Shown: positions 7,955-11,838 of the stretch, piece by piece
Layout: each line of letters begins with the position of its first letter
How positions within the stretch are numbered: the first letter of the stretch is position 1
Source of the DNA: Thermoplasmatota archaeon
GTDB lineage: Archaea; Thermoplasmatota; E2; DHVEG-1
Reading direction: 5' to 3'
Length of the DNA: 11,838 nucleotides
Assembly: GCA_030612095.1 (NCBI GenBank)
Contig: JAUWOO010000046.1
Coordinates: 1-11,838, forward strand
Notes under the pieces: model-generated
What the model was told of the DNA's origin: nothing
The model's database searches: none
Seen by the model: the letters and a program-made list of their open reading frames with translations, nothing else
Position numbers and translations under genes: made by a program

Positions 7955-7964
7955 AGATAAAACT
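7955..7964 (-). promoter_or_regulatory. Possible TATA box for hycI
   Basis: On the minus strand this reads AGTTTTATCT, centred about 30 bases before the hycI ATG. That spacing puts the transcription start close to the start codon, which matches the missing SD. It is weak, because AT-rich sequence produces such matches by chance. Confidence 0.3.
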
Positions 7965-8219
7965 TGCGTATGGACAAAAGCTATTGTTTTCTATTGAAAT
8001 ATTTAGAATATTATCGATCTAAGCTTGATAATACCAGGATATTCTAGGTTATGGTAAAAAATATCTTTTTCTACAGGAGTAAATATCCTTTAGTAAAATC
8101 CCTATTTTTTATCATTAAAAGCGAGTTGGCGATTATCTAAACATCATGTAAAAAATTGTCATAAAAATACAATTACGCCTGAAACAAAAATAATACTCGA
8201 TTACTTCCTATCAAAAACA

Positions 8220-8239
8220 TTATATAATTAATTTATATA
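8220..8239 (+). promoter_or_regulatory. TATA box region of the C25 peptidase gene
   Basis: Two archaeal box A matches occur close together: TTATATAA (8220-8227) and TTTATATA (8232-8239), the second an exact consensus. Using the second with the usual spacing of about 26 bases predicts a start near 8262 and a leader of about 30 bases, which would include the SD at 8282. Confidence 0.6.
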
Positions 8240-8281
8240 TGTTAAACAAATAGAAAATAAAAATAATTATTTAATAAAAAC

Positions 8282-8286
8282 GAGGT
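8282..8286 (+). promoter_or_regulatory. Shine-Dalgarno site deciding the C25 peptidase start
   Basis: GAGGT ends eight bases before ATG 8295. The in-frame TTG at 8286 overlaps this site and so cannot be its start. This supports ATG 8295, which also places a clean signal peptide at the N-terminus. Confidence 0.65.
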
Positions 8287-8294
8287 TGAATTCT

Positions 8295-10535
8295 ATGAAG
8301 ATGAAGTTCTTAAGTATCTCATTATGTTTTATCTTTCTTTTAACGTGTTTACCTGCAGGTGAGACACAAAGTTATTCAAATATAAACAAAGATAAATATC
8401 TGAACTATGAAGAAATAAAAAATATTTCGAATCTAGATTTAATAACAGAAACCGCAAATTTTTTACCTGGAGACTACACAACAACAATTACTTTTAAAAT
8501 AAAAACAGAAGATATATCACTATTAAAAACAAATGAAGGCTATGATCAATTTCAAATCGACAAAGTAAAATATTCTGGGCAACCCGGTGAGCCTACCACC
8601 TATATTAAAACATCCACGTTAAAACTTGGAAAAGATTCACATATAACAGGTATCGAACTTATATCTGGAGAATATACCGAAATTGAAAATATAATAGAGC
8701 TAGCGCCAGTTAAAAAACCAGTTGTCTGGTCTCCAGGGTCATCAAATGAAAATCTCTTTGTAAAAAATGAAGAAATATATAGCAAAAACCAATGGTTCCC
8801 CCAAAAAACTGTCTCATATATATCAGGACAAGATGAAAAAAATACAATTGTATATGTTCAATTCTATCCAGTACAATACAATCCAGTACAAAAACAAGCT
8901 TTAGTAATAAATAATGCAGAATTTAAAATTCATTATACAATAGATCCATTTGAAATGCAGATAACCAATTATGCTTCTGATGCAATTAATGTTATAATCA
9001 CTACACCTGAATTTCAAGCACAAGCTGAACAACTGGAATATATTCATGAATCATTACAGGATACTCCAACGGATGTAATAACAACTGATTGGCTAAACAA
9101 TAACTATGATCCTGCAGAGAAACCAGACACATTAGGATATGCAACAAAAATAATCCGGCCAATTAAAAGTAACTATGATTATACATTAGCTAGAAAAATA
9201 ACAGCATATTTAAGAGACACATCAGCGCATCCGAATCTTAAAAGTATTACTCTATTTGGTGATGCAGATAAAATTCCTCCAAGCTATTATTTTTGTCTTT
9301 TTTCAAGTTTCAGGCCCATATATCTATTTCATGATAGCTATTGGATAGCATCTGATCTTTTTTATGCATCACCAGATTATGATCTTATTTTAAACTTTGA
9401 AATCGGGCGAATACCTGTAAGAAACAATGACGATGCAACATTGTTTGTACATAAAATTGAAAATTGGATAGAAAACCTTGAATACGACTGGTTCTCAAAT
9501 ATACATTTAACAGGAGGATCACCTTTTGGTGACACTATACTCATCGGAGAGTTATCTTGTTTAAATCCAATTAATAATGGATATATATCCGGATTGAATA
9601 TTCATAAAAACTTTCTTACAAATGATAAATTAAAACTAGATTTGATAATAAAATGTTTTTATGAGGGTGATACAGGAATTGTATTCCATATTGATCACGG
9701 AAGTGGCTTTCATTTTATAATAGATAATGAATCAATATCTTACAATGATATAATATCACTCCCTGAATCAACCAAGTACCCTGCAGTTCTATCAGTTTCA
9801 TGTTACAATGCTCGCTATGATTCAGAATTATTCCGCGGTCCAATAAAAAATGCAATAATGAGAATGATATTAGGATGGGATTATTCAAATTGTTTTGCTG
9901 AAGGGATGCTTTTCTCAAAGGGAGGTGGTATTGCCTATTGGGGGGGTGTCCGAACGAATTTTGGCGGTGTTGAATCATATTTTAATGACCAGGGAGAGAT
10001 AGTTATTGGCGAACCTACATTCATGATAAGAATTCTGACCAATATACTAAAAGGTTACTCTGAAGGTTATCTTGGAATGGGTGAAATGTCAAAATATGCA
10101 CACCAGGAATACATCCAAACTCTAAACAATCCATATTATATTGATTATTCTACAATCTATGGTTTTGTATTTCTTGGAGACCCTGTTTTAAAATGGCCTG
10201 TTCAAAATGAGGTCACAACTTATAATTGTGAATATACAATTGATCCAAAACCAGAAATAATAAATGAAGATGAAAGACTACCCTACTACAATTTCTCAAA
10301 TATTGGATCAGTTTCAATTTCAATAGATTCAGATTCTCCAAACATCATTTTTACAATTTATGAACTAACAAATGCATCACAACATAATAATTGGGAAGTG
10401 ATTTCAAAACAAACAATTAATCCACCGTTCACATATGAACTTCAATTATCAGATAAAACAAATTATTTAATAATAAGTGAAACAATGGATAAAAAGGAAT
10501 CAAGATTATATTTTACAACATACCCTGAATTATAA
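8295..10535 (+). CDS. Secreted C25-family (gingipain-type) cysteine peptidase
   Basis: The 746-residue protein starts with a Sec signal peptide: MKMK followed by a hydrophobic stretch to about residue 22, then a polar segment. Residues about 30-230 resemble the C25 propeptide region, including FYPVQYNPVQKQ. The catalytic domain has the clan CD pattern of a His-Gly motif and a later Ser-Cys: His468 in HIDHGSG and Cys503 in LSVSCYNAR, 35 residues apart, close to the spacing in gingipain. A beta-rich tail follows from about residue 640. No C-terminal membrane anchor, dockerin or sorting tail is seen, so release into the medium or non-covalent surface attachment is likely. C25 peptidases degrade external protein and typically cleave after basic residues, but specificity cannot be read here. 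Asp precedes the catalytic His where Gly is common. The gene has its own promoter and a T-run at its end, so it is probably monocistronic. Confidence 0.85.
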   Translation: MKMKFLSISLCFIFLLTCLPAGETQSYSNINKDKYLNYEEIKNISNLDLITETANFLPGDYTTTITFKIKTEDISLLKTNEGYDQFQIDKVKYSGQPGEPTTYIKTSTLKLGKDSHITGIELISGEYTEIENIIELAPVKKPVVWSPGSSNENLFVKNEEIYSKNQWFPQKTVSYISGQDEKNTIVYVQFYPVQYNPVQKQALVINNAEFKIHYTIDPFEMQITNYASDAINVIITTPEFQAQAEQLEYIHESLQDTPTDVITTDWLNNNYDPAEKPDTLGYATKIIRPIKSNYDYTLARKITAYLRDTSAHPNLKSITLFGDADKIPPSYYFCLFSSFRPIYLFHDSYWIASDLFYASPDYDLILNFEIGRIPVRNNDDATLFVHKIENWIENLEYDWFSNIHLTGGSPFGDTILIGELSCLNPINNGYISGLNIHKNFLTNDKLKLDLIIKCFYEGDTGIVFHIDHGSGFHFIIDNESISYNDIISLPESTKYPAVLSVSCYNARYDSELFRGPIKNAIMRMILGWDYSNCFAEGMLFSKGGGIAYWGGVRTNFGGVESYFNDQGEIVIGEPTFMIRILTNILKGYSEGYLGMGEMSKYAHQEYIQTLNNPYYIDYSTIYGFVFLGDPVLKWPVQNEVTTYNCEYTIDPKPEIINEDERLPYYNFSNIGSVSISIDSDSPNIIFTIYELTNASQHNNWEVISKQTINPPFTYELQLSDKTNYLIISETMDKKESRLYFTTYPEL

Positions 10536-10540
10536 AATAA

Positions 10541-10551
10541 CCTTTTTTTCC
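10541..10551 (+). terminator. T-run terminator after the C25 peptidase gene
   Basis: A run of seven T (10543-10549) starts eight bases after the stop codon. A T-run is enough for archaeal intrinsic termination. It separates the peptidase gene from the structured spacer that follows. Confidence 0.45.
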
Positions 10552-10572
10552 AGGAAGAAATAAGGAGGGATA

Positions 10573-10665
10573 ATGACTAAAATATTTATTTTAGTCGTGC
10601 ATACTAAATTAACGTTCAATTTTAGGTATGATAATAGTATGTTGTTTGGTAACAACACACTATAA
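10573..10665 (+). CDS. Possible small ORF (30 aa) with strong SD
   Basis: An ATG at 10573 is preceded by AAGGAGGG (10562-10569), the best SD-like sequence in the window. The frame runs 30 codons to TAA at 10663, starting MTKIFILVVHTK. The N-terminal part is hydrophobic, the rest polar. I recognise no family. The ORF overlaps a palindrome at its start and the first arms of the multi-hairpin segment at its end, so it may instead be the remnant of a gene cut by an insertion, or a chance ORF. No promoter of its own is evident, and the peptidase T-run lies just upstream. Confidence 0.3.
   Translation: MTKIFILVVHTKLTFNFRYDNSMLFGNNTL
10575..10596. repeat. 22-base palindrome overlapping the small ORF start
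   Basis: The arms GACTAAAATA and TATTTTAGTC are perfect reverse complements separated by two bases. This could be a dimeric repressor site or, in RNA, a hairpin next to the SD. No T-run follows directly, so it is not an obvious terminator. Confidence 0.55.
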
Positions 10666-10762
10666 TGTTAGCATTGGTAGATACCAAATATCCCCAATGC
10701 CTTTTCAATCACCGAAAAAGACAGATACCAAATATCTCTCTTCTCTATGACTGCATACCTAA
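10622..10762 (+). ncRNA. Candidate structured RNA or MITE-like element: closing helix around three hairpins
   Basis: TTAGGTATG (10622-10630) is the exact reverse complement of CATACCTAA (10754-10762). Between these ends lie three hairpins. P1 (10634-10663) has 12 base pairs with one mismatch and a TGGT loop. P2 (10671-10700) has GCATTGG/CCAATGC plus GATA/TATC around a CCAAA loop. P3 (10718-10742) has nine base pairs with one C-C mismatch around the same CCAAA loop. P2 and P3 share the 14-base sequence AGATACCAAATATC at 10679 and 10723. TTTGGTA at the P1 apex is complementary to TACCAAA at the P2 and P3 apices, so loop contacts are possible. I recognise no known RNA family. The terminal inverted repeats also fit a small non-autonomous transposable element, though no clear target duplication is seen. 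The strand is assigned only because both flanking genes run rightward. Confidence 0.45.
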
Positions 10763-10819
10763 TTATTATAATGTTCATAATAATATTTAAATTTTATGTT
10801 AAAAACTAAGATATTTTTA

Positions 10820-10830
10820 TGGGTGACCCA
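10820..10830. promoter_or_regulatory. Palindrome TGGGTGACCCA upstream of hypE
   Basis: A perfect 11-base palindrome with 5-bp arms and a single central base stands out as GC-rich in an AT-rich spacer, 100 bases before the hypE ATG. It could be an operator. The regulator is unknown, and no second copy was noticed elsewhere in the window. Confidence 0.35.
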
Positions 10831-10929
10831 GTCTAAGTAACACAACATTTTCTGCTTATAATGTTTTAAGGGAGAATTTAAATTAGACTTACACATCGCC
10901 TAAATTGAAAATTTATTGTGGGAATAGAC

Positions 10930-11838
10930 ATGGTAGAAAAAATAAGACTTGCTCAAGGGGCAGGCGGAGAATTAATGGACCGCCTCATCAAGGATAAAAT
11001 TTTGAAGTATTTTGCTGGGGAGGTTAGTTCAGCAGAGATCCCTCTTTCCATGTTAGACGATGCTGCTGTCATTGATGATATTGTTTTCTCAACTGATTCT
11101 CATACTGTTCAACCTCTTATTTTTCCAGGAGGTGATGTGGGTTCTCTTGCAGTTTGTGGGACCATTAATGACGTTTCTGTATTGGGTGCAAAACCTCTTG
11201 CTCTTTCAGCTGGTTTTATTCTTGAAGAAGGTTTTTCCGTTGAAACATTTGAAAAAATTGTGAAAAGCATGGGTAAATATTCAGAAGATGCAGGTGTTCC
11301 TATCATTACAGGCGATACAAAAGTTGTTGAGAAGGGAGCGATACAAGAATTTATGATTAATACAAGTGGCATAGGTAAAAGAAGTGAATTTCTAGATAGT
11401 AATATTGGAGAAGTAATGCGATATAGACAATTCAATCAAAGATGGCTTCTCGATTCAAATTTAGAAAGGGGCGATAAGATTATTGTTTCTGGAAATATGG
11501 GTGAGCATGGTATAGCACTTCTTTCTTTTCGTGAAGGTTATGGTTTTGAAACTAAGATGAAATCAGATGTGGCACCGATAAACGGCCTCATGGAAAACGC
11601 CCTTTCAACGGGTGGAATTGTAGCTGCTAAAGATCCAACAAGAGGGGGACTTGCAAATACTGTAAATGAATTTAGTGAAAAATCAAAAATTGGGATTATA
11701 CTCAACGAGGAAGCAATACCAATTCCTAATGGTGTCAGATCCGCTTGTGATATGCTTGGAATCGATCCTCTTGAGATTGGCAATGAAGGAAAGGTTGTGA
11801 TTGGTGTTGTAAAGGAGAAAGCTGATGATGTTCTTTCT
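10930..11838 (+). CDS. hypE: Hydrogenase maturation factor HypE, 3'-truncated by the window edge
   Basis: HypE dehydrates the carbamoyl group that HypF attaches to its C-terminal cysteine, giving the thiocyanate used to make the cyanide ligands of the [NiFe] site. The frame is open for 303 codons to the last base; typical HypE is about 335 residues, so some 30-40, including the functional C-terminal cysteine, are outside. Visible motifs are QGAGGELMDRLI at the start, the ATP/metal-binding LDDAAVI (42-48), TDSH with PGGD (55-69), GTIND (77-81) and GDTKVVEKG (128-136). An archaeal-type segment around WLLDSNLERGDKIIVSG is followed by MGEHGIALLSFREGYGFE and DPTRGGLANTVNE. The upstream GGGAA is a weak SD. 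A TTTAAATT at 10877-10884 might be its TATA box. It shares the maturation pathway with hycI about 3 kb away, but the C25 peptidase gene separates them, so they are not one operon. Confidence 0.96.
   Translation, partial: MVEKIRLAQGAGGELMDRLIKDKILKYFAGEVSSAEIPLSMLDDAAVIDDIVFSTDSHTVQPLIFPGGDVGSLAVCGTINDVSVLGAKPLALSAGFILEEGFSVETFEKIVKSMGKYSEDAGVPIITGDTKVVEKGAIQEFMINTSGIGKRSEFLDSNIGEVMRYRQFNQRWLLDSNLERGDKIIVSGNMGEHGIALLSFREGYGFETKMKSDVAPINGLMENALSTGGIVAAKDPTRGGLANTVNEFSEKSKIGIILNEEAIPIPNGVRSACDMLGIDPLEIGNEGKVVIGVVKEKADDVLS

Larger units (their letters stand above)
7930..8294. other. AT-rich divergent intergenic region between hycI and the C25 peptidase gene
   Basis: No protein-coding gene or tRNA is visible in these 365 bases. 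The right third holds the peptidase promoter and SD; the left end holds the possible hycI TATA box. In the middle are two mutually exclusive pairings: TAGAATAT (8004-8011) with ATATTCTA (8039-8046), and AGGATATT (8036-8043) with AATATCCT (8082-8089). A shorter AATTGT/ACAATT pair lies at 8154-8174. These could be operators or a switch-like leader, but they lie upstream of both likely promoters. Confidence 0.6.
10536..10929. other. Structured intergenic region between the C25 peptidase gene and hypE
   Basis: These 394 bases hold no gene of ordinary size. From left to right they contain a T-run, a strong SD with a 30-codon ORF, a 22-base palindrome, a 141-base multi-hairpin segment, an 8-bp inverted repeat (ATTATTAT 10762-10769 with ATAATAAT 10777-10784), the palindrome TGGGTGACCCA, and AT-rich sequence that should include the hypE promoter. 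TATAATGTT occurs three times (10661, 10767, 10857). That 9-mer repetition may be chance in such AT-rich DNA. The main elements are described separately. Confidence 0.6.

Noticed and set aside
7930..7977. Extended HycI start at TTG 7977
   Set aside because: The extra 16 residues do not fit HycI, whose family begins directly with the segment at ATG 7929, where the nickel ligand falls at Asp16 as in E. coli.
10679..10736. CRISPR array from the repeated AGATACCAAATATC
   Set aside because: There are only two 14-base copies, each within its own hairpin, with no regular spacer series and no cas genes.
10622..10762. Box C/D or H/ACA guide RNA, or a tRNA, as the identity of the hairpin element
   Set aside because: No matching pair of C and D boxes, no ACA at the expected hairpin ends, and no tRNA arms or T-loop sequence could be found.
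10747..10809. 20-codon ORF encoding a very hydrophobic peptide, like a lone membrane helix
   Set aside because: There is no SD, it overlaps the end of the hairpin element, and its Ile/Phe content is what AT-rich DNA gives by chance.
11060..11263. Plus-strand 67-codon ORF inside hypE
   Set aside because: It is an out-of-frame shadow of HypE; the Leu/Phe-rich product arises from the hypE codon pattern.
11109..11783. Minus-strand ORFs within hypE
   Set aside because: The plus-strand HypE frame is continuous with all expected motifs across this stretch.

Overview
The window is AT-rich DNA that looks archaeal and anaerobic, probably from a euryarchaeote such as a Thermoplasmatota-type lineage; that placement is an inference. 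The supporting signs are TATA-box (box A) promoters with little or no leader, HypE and HycI of archaeal type, a secreted C25-family peptidase of a kind common in uncultured Thermoplasmata, and a class III ribonucleotide reductase (RNR) gene carrying two inteins. NrdR at the left edge is better known from bacteria, so the phylum is not certain.

Bases 2-7094 form one rightward cluster for anaerobic deoxynucleotide synthesis: nrdR (5' end outside the window), nrdD, nrdG and trxB. nrdD follows nrdR by 24 bases. nrdD and nrdG overlap by four bases, and trxB starts at or just after the nrdG stop. NrdD reads as a 1684-residue precursor: a 715-residue reductase interrupted by a 421-residue and a 548-residue intein, both with LAGLIDADG endonuclease motifs. 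One intein sits directly before the conserved active-site cysteine and the other in the conserved ATPAEG/TSYR motif. NrdG would make the glycyl radical on NrdD, and TrxB could feed electrons to it through a thioredoxin. NrdR presumably senses ATP/dATP for the whole set.

Bases 7099-7929 carry two leftward genes that converge on trxB: hycI (nickel-dependent maturation protease for [NiFe]-hydrogenase large subunits) and a small AhpD-like CxxC protein. A 365-base AT-rich divergent spacer follows, with a TATA promoter and Shine-Dalgarno (SD) site for the next gene, which encodes a secreted gingipain-type (C25) cysteine peptidase (8295-10535).

Bases 10536-10929 lie between the peptidase gene and hypE. 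This spacer is unusually structured: a T-run terminator, a tiny ORF with a strong SD, a 22-base palindrome, and a 141-base segment in which a 9-bp helix encloses three hairpins, two of them with the same apical sequence. This is the best candidate in the window for something undescribed, either a structured RNA or a MITE-like element. hypE (10930 to the window end, 3' end missing) is the second hydrogenase-maturation gene, so a [NiFe]-hydrogenase should be encoded elsewhere in the genome.
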